Positions 1-7,657 of a stretch of 19,222 nucleotides of DNA are shown here, in pieces; the stretch's first letter is position 1; every line of letters begins with the position of its first letter. A program made the position numbers and the translations under genes. The stretch lies in contig CAZAEO010000028.1 in assembly GCA_964484285.1 (NCBI GenBank), positions 1 to 19,222 of the forward strand, written 5' to 3'. This DNA comes from CAZUQP01 sp964484285 (GTDB taxonomy: Bacteria > Pseudomonadota > Gammaproteobacteria > DSM-16500). Below the pieces are notes generated by a model, which saw nothing but the letters and a program-made list of their open reading frames with translations, had not been told where the DNA came from and did not search any database.

Positions 1-63
1 GGGGACTTACGTCCCCCATCCGATTTCGAGTCGGCGCCGTTATGACCGCTTCGGTACCTCTCC
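1..63 (-). tRNA. tRNA-Ser (anticodon CGA), 3' part cut by window edge
   Basis: Read on the minus strand, the sequence starts GGAGAGG, continues TA, and then forms a D arm with stem CCG/CGG. An anticodon arm follows with loop CTCGAAA (positions 24-30), giving anticodon CGA (26-28), which reads serine UCG codons. After it comes the beginning of a long variable arm (GGGGAC/GTCCCC), the hallmark of class II tRNAs such as tRNA-Ser. The T arm, the 3' acceptor strand and the CCA end lie outside the window. The first anticodon-stem pair appears to be a G-A mismatch. The 5' end is 9 bases downstream of the preceding lipoprotein stop codon, so the tRNA is probably processed from the dapA transcript unless it has a promoter inside that gene. 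Confidence 0.9.
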
Positions 64-72
64 TGATTATTT

Positions 73-333
73 TTAAAGGTGATTAGGACCTGTTCCTAAT
101 TCAGGCGGAATAAGACTGATTTCTCGCGTACTATTCGGATAGTTTCTATCAGGCACAGGATAATCCGCCTGGATGGTTGAAGACGAAAGCCCTGGTGGAA
201 TTTTTAAAGGCGGAATGCTCTTGGCTTTTAAATAATCCGTATTACGATCCTGGACAAAGCCTTTATTACCATAAATATAAGAACAGCTAGACATCATTGC
301 CAGTAACCCTATCAGTAAAATAGTTTTATACAT
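73..333 (-). CDS. Short lipoprotein resembling only the N-terminal segment of BamC (NlpB)
   Basis: 86 residues. A type II signal peptide (basic start MYK, hydrophobic stretch 5-14) leads to a lipobox ending at Cys17 (MSSC), so the mature protein should be lipid-anchored, probably in the outer membrane. After the cysteine, DYLKA (33-37), PPLKIPPGL (41-49), a YPVPD motif and a final LIPPEL resemble the extended N-terminal arm of BamC, the part that in E. coli lies along BamD in the beta-barrel assembly complex. E. coli BamC is about 344 residues and carries two globular helix-grip domains. Those are absent here: TAA follows at once and the tRNA begins 9 bases later. The position right after dapA matches the dapA-bamC order of enterics. 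It starts 14 bases after the dapA stop, so the two are probably cotranscribed. The BamC assignment is inferred from a short segment plus synteny. Confidence 0.65.
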   Translation of the reverse strand: MYKTILLIGLLAMMSSCSYIYGNKGFVQDRNTDYLKAKSIPPLKIPPGLSSSTIQADYPVPDRNYPNSTREISLIPPELGTGPNHL

Positions 334-347
334 ATATTCTCACAATG

Positions 348-1223
348 TTAAACAATGCCAGCGAGGTGCATGGCTTCTTTTAAATCAGCATGAAATTTTG
401 GATCAAGCGGTGACAATGGTAACCGGATTCCTGGCGGAATCAAGCCCATTTGATTGAGTGCCCATTTAGCAGGGATAGGGTTGGACTCTAAAAAAAGCTT
501 AATATGCAGGGGCATCAGTTCAGAATTGATGGATTCTGCAAGGGCTTTATTACCGTCAATCGCGGCCTGACAGAGTTGATGCATTTTGTGAGGGACAATA
601 TTCGCTGTGACAGAAATAGTGCCTTTTGTGCCGTGTAACATCGATTCCAATGCTGTAGCATCATCTCCACTATAAACGATAAAATCGCTGCGACAACGTT
701 TTAAAATATCGATAGTACGTGCAATTTTGCCTGTTGCTTCTTTAATGCCAATAATACTGTCGATGTTAGCTAAGCGTTCAACGGTTTCAGGTAGCAAATC
801 ACACGCTGTGCGGCTAGGAACATTATATAAAATAATAGGAAGATACACTTTTTCTGCAATCATTTTATAATGTTCGAATAAACCCTGTTGAGTGGGTTTA
901 TTGTAGTAAGGTGTCACAATCAGTGCCGCATCAGCACCTGCTTTTTTAGCATTGCGTGTTAACTCAATTGTGTGATGCGTGGAATGGGTGCCTGTGCCGG
1001 CAATGACGGGAACACGGCCTTTTACCTGAGCGACAACCATAGAAATAATATCGTATTGTTCATCTTCGGTTAACGTGGCTGCTTCGCCTGTTGTCCCTGT
1101 AACGACTATTCCATCTGTTTGGGCTTCCAGATGCCAATCGATTAATGCATGCAATGATTTTTTATCGATTGTACCATCCGCATGCATTGGGGTGACCAAT
1201 GCAACCAGGCTGCCTTTATACAT
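348..1223 (-). CDS. dapA: 4-hydroxy-tetrahydrodipicolinate synthase
   Basis: 291 residues, the normal family length. It condenses pyruvate with aspartate semialdehyde in the first committed step of lysine and meso-diaminopimelate synthesis, in the cytoplasm. The numbering matches E. coli DapA: GTTGE at 43-47 (Thr44, Thr45), Tyr107 in PYYNKP, Tyr133 and Arg138 in YNVPSRTA, and the Schiff-base lysine Lys161 in GIKEATG. All catalytic residues are present. The residues that bind the inhibitor lysine in E. coli are mostly changed: His53 to Glu, His56 to Gln, Asn80 to His, Glu84 to His. Only Tyr106 is kept, so feedback inhibition may be lost or altered. The ATG start is preceded by a good GGGAGAAG ribosome binding site. 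A promoter lies just upstream, and the BamC-like lipoprotein gene follows. Confidence 0.96.
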   Translation of the reverse strand: MYKGSLVALVTPMHADGTIDKKSLHALIDWHLEAQTDGIVVTGTTGEAATLTEDEQYDIISMVVAQVKGRVPVIAGTGTHSTHHTIELTRNAKKAGADAALIVTPYYNKPTQQGLFEHYKMIAEKVYLPIILYNVPSRTACDLLPETVERLANIDSIIGIKEATGKIARTIDILKRCRSDFIVYSGDDATALESMLHGTKGTISVTANIVPHKMHQLCQAAIDGNKALAESINSELMPLHIKLFLESNPIPAKWALNQMGLIPPGIRLPLSPLDPKFHADLKEAMHLAGIV

Positions 1224-1262
1224 GTTTCTTCTCCCAAGAATAACACGATCGTAGCATGCTGG

Positions 1263-1290
1263 ATCATATTGTCTATATTTTTTTAGCCAA
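1263..1290 (-). promoter_or_regulatory. Probable sigma70 promoter of dapA
   Basis: On the minus strand, TTGGCT (1290-1285) and TATGAT (1268-1263) are separated by 16 bases. They match the consensus at 4 of 6 and 5 of 6 positions. Transcription would start near 1256, giving a leader of about 33 bases before the dapA ATG. It lies next to the arnT -10 element on the other strand, so the two divergent promoters share this 110-base gap. Confidence 0.5.
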
Positions 1291-1296
1291 TTTCCG

Positions 1297-1302
1297 TATA
1301 AT
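1297..1302 (+). promoter_or_regulatory. Candidate -10 element for the arnT-like gene
   Basis: A perfect TATAAT lies 34 bases ahead of the arnT-like ATG. No good -35 is visible at 16-18 bases (TATATT at best), so the promoter may be weak or need an activator. The expected start is near 1309. Confidence 0.4.
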
Positions 1303-1336
1303 TTGCGGCTGTTTAGCCTGACTGAAGGAAAATAGA

Positions 1337-2866
1337 ATGCGTCGCACTTGGTCTGAATTGTTGTGGGGAGTTCATGCTAAATGGAGTTATCTATTATTGG
1401 CGACGATTGCAATGTTGTTTACTTTTTTAGGCGCTCGTGAAATCTGGACACAAGAGCATCGTTGGGCGGACATTGTGTCTGCCATGTTTTACTATCGTGA
1501 TTTTTTTCATCCCTCTCTGAATGGCAATGATTATTATGATAAACCACTACTTTCCTATTGGTTTATTGCATTCGCTGTCGTTTTGCTCGGGAAATTCAGC
1601 GCATTTGCATTGCGCTTGCCTTCAGCATTCGCAGGATTATTAGCTGTTTGGTCTATTTATAGCTTAGGTACTCACTTAAAAGATCGTCGTCTGGGTTTGT
1701 TAGCTGGTTGGATGTTGTTGACTACGTTTTATTTTATTTTCTGGGCGCGCACGAGTAGTGCGGATATGTTAAATCTGGCAGGCACGTTGTTTGCGGTTGC
1801 TTGGTATTGGCGCACAAAAGCACAGCCTCGTTTTTTTGATTATGTTGTTTTTTTTCTGATTTTAGCTGTGACTGCTTTATGTAAAGGGCTCATTGGCCCT
1901 GTAGTTGCAGTGATGGTGATTTTGCTTGATTTATTACTGCAGAACACTTGGAAAAAACATGTACGCTTTAGTGTTTTGCTTGCCTGTATTCCTGCTGCGA
2001 TTCTTTATTTTTTACCGTTTTTTGCATCTATGCAGAGTGGTATGACGCATTATCATGAAAATGGTTTGATGCTCGTTTATCGCGAAAACATCCTACGTTA
2101 TTTTCAACCGTTTGATCATCAAGGGCCGCTTTATACCTATTTGATTTTTTTGCCGGTTTATTTGTTTCCTTGGACATTGTTATTTATTCCTGCACTTTTT
2201 TCACTGAGATCTCGTTGGCGAACTATGTCAGCTGATTCAAAATGGTTAGTATGGGTTGTGTTGGTTTTATTTCTTTTTTTTACGCTGAGTGGTTCAAGAC
2301 GTAACTATTATGTTTTGCCGATTGTGCCCTTTGCTATTTTAATGACAGCGGATTGGATCTTGGCAACGGTTCAATCTATTCCTCTCGATATCTGGCCTGG
2401 TCGAATGGCTGTGATTTCTTTTGTATTGTTTTTTGTAGTGTTTGATGTGGTGCAGCCGCTTTACTATGCAGGCGGTGGAATGAGTCATTTTGCAATGAAT
2501 TTAAAACAGGAAACCCAACACATAAGACCGTGGACGCAGTGGAATTTTGTGATGTTGGATCCGGAAAGTAAAGTACGTTTTTACCTTGCATTGCCACCTA
2601 CAGTGAAAAGTTATACTCTTCACGAAGGCAAGCGGGATCAGCAAACGGCAACAAAGTTATTGAATGCCTGGCCTTTTTTGCGTGAAGCGAATGCACAAAC
2701 CAATACGATTTTTATTAGTCGTCAGCAATATGCAGCAGAATTGCGCGACATTTTAAAAAATTATACGGTTGTGTTCGCTAAGCCTGGATGGGGCGAGCAA
2801 TTTAGAAAAAATAATCTGGATTTACCGATTGCCTTTGTCCCAAAGAAAACGGAAAAATTAGGATGA
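1337..2866 (+). CDS. ArnT/PMT-like membrane glycosyltransferase (GT-C fold)
   Basis: 509 residues and very hydrophobic, with roughly a dozen membrane segments. The first is at about 16-33. The first periplasmic loop has REIWTQEHRWAD (34-45) with acidic Glu40, and then YYDKP (66-70), the pattern of ArnT and related lipid-linked sugar transferases. ArnT moves 4-amino-4-deoxy-L-arabinose from undecaprenyl phosphate to lipid A on the periplasmic face of the inner membrane and confers resistance to polymyxin and cationic peptides. A C-terminal soluble domain of about 130 residues follows the membrane region. The ATG has an AGGA ribosome site 7 bases upstream. It overlaps the Sel1 gene by ATGA. Homologues in this family use varied sugars, but arnB and an arnA-type decarboxylase in the same window favour Ara4N. 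The exact substrate remains an inference. Confidence 0.8.
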   Translation: MRRTWSELLWGVHAKWSYLLLATIAMLFTFLGAREIWTQEHRWADIVSAMFYYRDFFHPSLNGNDYYDKPLLSYWFIAFAVVLLGKFSAFALRLPSAFAGLLAVWSIYSLGTHLKDRRLGLLAGWMLLTTFYFIFWARTSSADMLNLAGTLFAVAWYWRTKAQPRFFDYVVFFLILAVTALCKGLIGPVVAVMVILLDLLLQNTWKKHVRFSVLLACIPAAILYFLPFFASMQSGMTHYHENGLMLVYRENILRYFQPFDHQGPLYTYLIFLPVYLFPWTLLFIPALFSLRSRWRTMSADSKWLVWVVLVLFLFFTLSGSRRNYYVLPIVPFAILMTADWILATVQSIPLDIWPGRMAVISFVLFFVVFDVVQPLYYAGGGMSHFAMNLKQETQHIRPWTQWNFVMLDPESKVRFYLALPPTVKSYTLHEGKRDQQTATKLLNAWPFLREANAQTNTIFISRQQYAAELRDILKNYTVVFAKPGWGEQFRKNNLDLPIAFVPKKTEKLG

Positions 2867-3357
2867 CAATTGAACTTTTGCCATTGCTGAAAAATGTATG
2901 TGCGGGTGATGAATCAGCATGGTTAACATTAAAAAATGATTTCCTCGAAAAAAAATTATCTGCTGAGGAGCAAACACAAGTTTACTTATATATTAAGCAA
3001 GCGGCTAAAACGAATGTCGTTGCTATTTATATTCATGCTTTGCTTTATGATCATGGTTTTGGTACAAAACAAGATTCAGAAATGGCTTTTTTATTAATGC
3101 GTGCAGCAGCTGCCGAGGGACATTCTGCAGCAACATTTGAAGTTGGTCGGCGTTTTTTATACGGAATTGGCATTGAAAGAAATTTGGAAAGCGCTTTTCA
3201 ATGGCTAACGATGACTGCAACGAGCCCACATTATCATCCTGCTGCAATGTATCATCTTGGCTTGATGTATGAGCAAGGACTCGGTGTGCCACGCGATCCT
3301 GCCAAAGCAAAAGAATGGCAAGATAAAGCGCGAGAGAAAGGGTTTAAAATAGTTTAG
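2863..3357 (+). CDS. Small Sel1-like repeat protein
   Basis: 164 residues. Three Sel1-like (SLR, TPR-like) repeats can be seen at roughly 52-86, 87-125 and 126-160, each with the usual A..LG..Y..G.GV..D...A..W pattern; the last, PAAMYHLGLMYEQGLGVPRD, is the best preserved. There is no signal peptide or membrane segment, so it is probably a cytoplasmic scaffold. Its ATG overlaps the TGA of the arnT-like gene (ATGA at 2863-2866), which implies translational coupling and suggests a role tied to the glycosyltransferase. Sel1 proteins mediate protein-protein contacts and are abundant in Legionella and Coxiella. No specific partner can be named from sequence. The 3' end overlaps the convergent 714-residue gene by 14 bases. 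Confidence 0.8.
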   Translation: MTIELLPLLKNVCAGDESAWLTLKNDFLEKKLSAEEQTQVYLYIKQAAKTNVVAIYIHALLYDHGFGTKQDSEMAFLLMRAAAAEGHSAATFEVGRRFLYGIGIERNLESAFQWLTMTATSPHYHPAAMYHLGLMYEQGLGVPRDPAKAKEWQDKAREKGFKIV

Positions 3358-5488
3358 CACGGTGATGAGAAGGAGCAGAGACAGGGGCCTCTAAGATCTT
3401 TAAATAATCTCCTAACATGTTAGCCAGTTCGCTCTTTGATTTCCATTTTAGCCATCTAGCATGGTGGTCTGCTGCAACTATTTTTTGAAGACCCCGTAAC
3501 TCTGTGCGCTCAAGAGGTGTCATAGGTGTTTTCATAATTAAATACATTGCTTTTACTGCGACAATGAATCTATTTATATTGTTAGTATTGCGAATATAAT
3601 GTTTTATTTTTTCTAAATAGTGTTGTGTTGCTTCTTGATATTCTGTCTTAACTTCGTTGTTAATTTGAAATGCATCAAAAAATGGAATGAACAAATTTTT
3701 TTGCGCGTTTAAGGAGATGTCTTTTTTTAGTTTTTGGATAAAGACGGGAGAAAATAAATGCTGAACGAGTTCAAATTGCTGTTTGAGTAAATCGTTATTA
3801 TGTCTTTGTAAGACAAGGACATTATATAATAAATAATGTCCTTGATCATGATTTTTAGCCAATTGTACAATCATTTCGTTAGGTAGCAATGCAATGTATT
3901 CTGTCATTCTAAAAAATGCAGGAGATCGTGTAATCGATTGCAAAAATGCCTCTGTTTGGATATTTTCTTTTGCGTCAAATTGTTTCTCTTCAGGGGTTTT
4001 TACAGAAGAGTAAACGAGAAAAAATAATTGGGACAGGTCGTCTTGACTTAATTTATTAACATCACTTGAGCAGATTTCAAGTGTTTTGCAACCCATTACA
4101 TTAATGAAATGATTCGTTTCGTGTTGAAGATCTTTTTTGCAAAGCGCTTTAAAAAAAGTAAGAAATGTATGCGGTCCATCGTGTGAAAATAAACAAACAG
4201 CAGCTAAATGAAATATATCGAGTGATTTTGTTTCCAGAGATTTAATCACTTGATTTTTTGTTTCATCCCAAGAAGAAAATTCAATGATTTTAAATAGTTG
4301 TCGCATGGAGTTGGCAGCAACTTGTTCATCGTTTTTTTCAGTTATTTTAATTAAGAAATCATTGAACTCTTGATCGGTTTTATTTAACAGTTTGGTTGCT
4401 GCAAGAGCTAATAAATGAGTTATACCAAGGGTATGAATGATACTGTTTAATCTGTTTTTTTGTGAATATTCTCCCAGTAACAGGAATCTTTCTTCTGAAA
4501 TATTACGTAGCAAAGCGGCGATTGTATCGTGATGATTAAACTCTTTTTCTTCAAGCGCTATGTCTAGCAAAGAAGGATGTATTGGCAGTTTGAAAGGGAT
4601 GACCATTTCATCAAATTGGTTTTTTTCTTTGTTCGTATTTACCGAAAGATGATGAATGAAATCACTTTCGATTAGAATCAAGCGAAAAAAAATGGGTAGG
4701 CGTTCAAATGGAATCGAATCAAAAATTTCTATAAAACGATTGCTTAGTTCATTGCAAAGTATAATTTCTTTTAGAAAATCACGAATGATAGGCAAGCATT
4801 GTTCGTTTATCTCGCCATTCATTAAGTGGTAAGCATTTTTCCCGCGATCGGCAGAAAATTTATTTCCCCAATAGTGTTTTATAATAGCAGCTATAACGGA
4901 GAAATAATTGTTTTTGTCTTTTTTGGGCAGTTCTGCAATAGCCTCCCCCATCATTTCTGAAAAAGTGACGGAAAGTGCTAGGCCATAATCTAGTGCTGCA
5001 CGGGTACGTGCATCAATACATATTCCATATAATTTACCGCAGAATTTTTTTACGTGTTTATTTCCTGATGCTTGTACATTTTTAAATGCAAGAATGAAAG
5101 GTTCTATCAAGTTATTCAAAATGGCCCGTTTGCGGTTTGAACCTGTCGGCATATGTTTGGAGTCCAGATGAATTCCAGTAATTCTGCTGCTTGTCTTGTT
5201 GCTCCGTAAGGATTTAGGCAGAGAACCAAAATTATAATAATTTGTATAAGGCTGAAGATAGATTGTATAGTTTTGAAATTCTGGTATATCAAGATGATCA
5301 ACGAGGTAATCAAGTGTATTGAGAACTATGTTTAGGTCAGATATCTCATCGGAAGATAAGTGATAGTGATTAGCAGTTAATGTTTGCTGCCGAATTTCCG
5401 CTAGGTCTTTTTTTATGGCTGCATTCGATCGAATATCTGCTTTATTTTCATCTGGTTGGCGTGAAGTAGTCATTTGGATTGTTATCAT
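3344..5488 (-). CDS. Large helical protein of unknown function, possible secreted effector
   Basis: 714 residues from the first ATG, 709 if the in-frame ATG at 5471-5473 is used; neither has a recognisable Shine-Dalgarno sequence. I recognise no family. There is no signal peptide and no clear membrane segment. The composition is rich in Leu, Ile, Lys, Asn and His with many short amphipathic helices, suggesting an all-helical repeat-like fold. The gene looks more AT-rich than putA. It is last in the minus-strand run putA, antiporter, CDF exporter, 50 bases after the CDF stop, and may be read from that unit or from its own promoter. Its last 14 bases overlap the convergent Sel1 gene. Size, composition and lack of relatives fit an effector of an intracellular bacterium, but no diagnostic secretion signal is present: the C-terminus ends in basic and hydrophobic residues (HHRAKLF). 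Confidence 0.75.
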   Translation of the reverse strand: MITIQMTTSRQPDENKADIRSNAAIKKDLAEIRQQTLTANHYHLSSDEISDLNIVLNTLDYLVDHLDIPEFQNYTIYLQPYTNYYNFGSLPKSLRSNKTSSRITGIHLDSKHMPTGSNRKRAILNNLIEPFILAFKNVQASGNKHVKKFCGKLYGICIDARTRAALDYGLALSVTFSEMMGEAIAELPKKDKNNYFSVIAAIIKHYWGNKFSADRGKNAYHLMNGEINEQCLPIIRDFLKEIILCNELSNRFIEIFDSIPFERLPIFFRLILIESDFIHHLSVNTNKEKNQFDEMVIPFKLPIHPSLLDIALEEKEFNHHDTIAALLRNISEERFLLLGEYSQKNRLNSIIHTLGITHLLALAATKLLNKTDQEFNDFLIKITEKNDEQVAANSMRQLFKIIEFSSWDETKNQVIKSLETKSLDIFHLAAVCLFSHDGPHTFLTFFKALCKKDLQHETNHFINVMGCKTLEICSSDVNKLSQDDLSQLFFLVYSSVKTPEEKQFDAKENIQTEAFLQSITRSPAFFRMTEYIALLPNEMIVQLAKNHDQGHYLLYNVLVLQRHNNDLLKQQFELVQHLFSPVFIQKLKKDISLNAQKNLFIPFFDAFQINNEVKTEYQEATQHYLEKIKHYIRNTNNINRFIVAVKAMYLIMKTPMTPLERTELRGLQKIVAADHHARWLKWKSKSELANMLGDYLKILEAPVSAPSHHRAKLF

Positions 5489-5520
5489 TTTTTAAGTTGC
5501 TAACAGGGTAACAAAAGCAG

Positions 5521-5540
5521 CTTAAAAAAAGCTTAAAATC
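5521..5540. repeat. Tandem TTAA-containing direct repeat upstream of the 714-residue gene
   Basis: CTTAAAAAA (5521-5529), AG, then CTTAAAATC (5532-5540): two similar 9-base units 11 bases apart, the spacing of PmrA half sites. The better-matching orientation is on the plus strand, away from the gene. It overlaps the stop codon of the CDF gene. It could be a regulatory site or simply AT-rich spacer. Confidence 0.3.
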
Positions 5541-6468
5541 AACACGTTTTAATTTGTTCGCAAGGAAATTCTGGGCTGCCTGCTTCAACTTGGATAGTGG
5601 CATGATCAATACGAAATGTTTGCTTCAAAATGACATTGATTGTTTTAAAATTTTCATCAGTCAATTTAGAGGTGGGCATAATTAAATGTACTGTCAAAGC
5701 AACTTCTTTCGTGCTTAATCCCCAAATATGTAAATCGTGAACTGCAACGACGCCAGGCAAGGTTTGCAAATAATGTTGAATGCTATTCACATCAATATAA
5801 TGAGGAACAGCATCTAAAAGTAAGCGAATAGAATCACGCAGCAACCCCCAGGTTCCCCACAGGATTAAGGCTACGATGATCAAACCAGCAAGCGGATCGA
5901 CCCACATGCGATGTGTCAATAAAATTAATACTCCCGCGATGACTACACCGAATGAAATCAATGCATCTGCCAGTAAATGCAAAAATGCACCTTTGATATT
6001 TAAGTCATCATGTGCACCGTTCATGAATAACAGGGCAGTGCTGCCATTAATAATGATACCAATCAGCGCGACCACAATCACAAGATATCCATTGACTGCT
6101 GTAATATGAAGTAATTTTTGTATTGATTCATATGCAATTAGCGATGATGTTGCTACCAGAATCAATGCATTGCTTAATGCAGCAATAATGGTTGTGCGTT
6201 TAAATCCATAACTATAGCGTTCGCGTGCAGGCAACGTTAATAGCCAATTTGCTCCCCATGCTAACACCAGACCAAATACATCACCGAAGTTGTGTACGGC
6301 ATCAGCAAGTAAGCTCATCGATCCAGCGAGCATAGCATAAACGACTTGGAATACAGTGAAACTAAAATTTAAAACAACAGCGACGCCAAAAGCGAAATTA
6401 AATGATTGCTGTGATTTGACATGATGATGGTCATGCATATGATTTGTATGATTATGATGGTGTGTCAC
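5539..6468 (-). CDS. Cation diffusion facilitator (CzcD/ZitB-type zinc exporter)
   Basis: 309 residues. Six membrane segments are followed by a cytoplasmic C-terminal domain (about 205-300) of the CDF family. The metal-binding HxxxD pairs are intact: His59/Asp63 in membrane helix 2 (HNFGD) and His164/Asp168 in helix 5 (HLLAD), the zinc-type pattern. The N-terminus is extremely histidine-rich, with nine His in the first 16 residues, a likely metal-sensing or delivery tail. It exports zinc (or similar divalent metals) from the cytoplasm in exchange for protons. The start is GTG at 6468. The in-frame ATG at 6438 would remove most of the His tail, so GTG is preferred. The antiporter stop lies only 4 bases upstream, so the two are cotranscribed. 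Confidence 0.92.
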   Translation of the reverse strand: MTHHHNHTNHMHDHHHVKSQQSFNFAFGVAVVLNFSFTVFQVVYAMLAGSMSLLADAVHNFGDVFGLVLAWGANWLLTLPARERYSYGFKRTTIIAALSNALILVATSSLIAYESIQKLLHITAVNGYLVIVVALIGIIINGSTALLFMNGAHDDLNIKGAFLHLLADALISFGVVIAGVLILLTHRMWVDPLAGLIIVALILWGTWGLLRDSIRLLLDAVPHYIDVNSIQHYLQTLPGVVAVHDLHIWGLSTKEVALTVHLIMPTSKLTDENFKTINVILKQTFRIDHATIQVEAGSPEFPCEQIKTC

Positions 6469-6472
6469 GTCT

Positions 6473-7645
6473 TTAATCTCGCCTTAATTTGTCTGATGCA
6501 GCAAGTGGTGTTGGATAATGTATGACAACCCAATAACATGAAACAATAAAGGTTAAAATAGTTGCTGCTTGTACCATATAATTTGCTGCAAGTCCTACCA
6601 ATTTTGCTTGCATCGCCAAATAGATCACTAGCAGTGAAAACTCGCTTGTTTGTCCTAGGCGTACACCAATTTCCCAACCAGTCGTTTTGGTTTCTCCTGA
6701 TTTATGTAGTAGCCAGCCAAATACAATGGGTTTTACTAACAACATCACAATGGCGATGCTGGCTGCGGGTAAAATAACTGCAGGAAGATAACCGAAATTA
6801 AATCGAGCGCCCAGCGAGAAAAAGAAGATAACTAAAAAGAAATCGCGCAGGGGCTTCAAACTTTCTGCGATGTAAAGCGAAATAGGATTGGTTGCCAAGG
6901 CAACGCCTGCAATAAATGCGCCGATTTCTTCGGTTAATCCCATGAAATAACCTATTTGCGCCATACACAGACACCAACCAATCGATAAAATAAAGATATA
7001 TTCATGAATGGTGTCAAATAATCTCAGTAAACGTGCCAGTAGATAACGCTGAAAAATATAAGCCATAAAAAGTAATACTGGAAAAGCGCTGATAATCAAA
7101 CCAATGTCATGAAATGAAAATTGACGATCGGTGATACCTTGCAATATGAGTAACATCGCAATTGCAATTAAATCTTGTAATAACAAAATGCTAATCATCA
7201 ATTCGCCAGTGTGTTGATGATGTAAGATGGTAGTAGGCAGTAATTTCAAGCCTATAATTGTGCTGGAAAACATCATGGCTAGCCCAATCATCACACATTC
7301 GGAAAAATTAAATTTAAAGAAATAACTAATCATAAAACCTAAAGTAAAAAAAAGCGCTGAGCTAATCACCGTAATCCAACTCATCTTACGCAGCGAATGT
7401 AAAAGATTTTTTGGCTGTAAATCTAAGCCAAGTAAAAACAGCAAAAAAATAATTCCGATGTCACCCGTTTGTTTGATGACGGTGGAATCTTTGACAAGTT
7501 TTAATCCCCATGGCCCAAGAATCGCGCCCAGCGCCATGTAAGCGACTAATAATGATTGACGCGTAAATAATGCCATCGTAGACAGAATGGCAGTCCCTGT
7601 AAAAATGAGGAAGATCATATAAATAATGGTTGGTGGATGTTGCAT
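6473..7645 (-). CDS. CPA2-family monovalent cation/proton antiporter (Kef-type membrane domain only)
   Basis: 390 residues with about 12 membrane segments. Recognisable stretches of the sodium/hydrogen exchanger domain are LLFLLGLDLQP, the SSTIIGLK region, LLLQDLIAIAMLL, EEIGAFIAGVALA and the LGQTSEFSLL stretch. These are typical of KefB/C and related potassium or sodium exchangers in the inner membrane. The protein stops right after the last membrane helix. The cytosolic nucleotide-binding RCK/TrkA-N domain of KefB/C (about 600 residues) is absent, so gating by glutathione or NADH is unlikely. The ATG has AGAGG five bases upstream, and the putA stop is 12 bases away, indicating one transcript. 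The ion transported cannot be told from sequence. Confidence 0.88.
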   Translation of the reverse strand: MQHPPTIIYMIFLIFTGTAILSTMALFTRQSLLVAYMALGAILGPWGLKLVKDSTVIKQTGDIGIIFLLFLLGLDLQPKNLLHSLRKMSWITVISSALFFTLGFMISYFFKFNFSECVMIGLAMMFSSTIIGLKLLPTTILHHQHTGELMISILLLQDLIAIAMLLILQGITDRQFSFHDIGLIISAFPVLLFMAYIFQRYLLARLLRLFDTIHEYIFILSIGWCLCMAQIGYFMGLTEEIGAFIAGVALATNPISLYIAESLKPLRDFFLVIFFFSLGARFNFGYLPAVILPAASIAIVMLLVKPIVFGWLLHKSGETKTTGWEIGVRLGQTSEFSLLVIYLAMQAKLVGLAANYMVQAATILTFIVSCYWVVIHYPTPLAASDKLRRD

Positions 7646-7657
7646 AGGTACCTCTCG

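Noticed and set aside
6420..6468. Repeated ATG/ATT-like triplets at the start of the CDF gene
   Set aside because: They simply encode the histidine-rich N-terminal tail.
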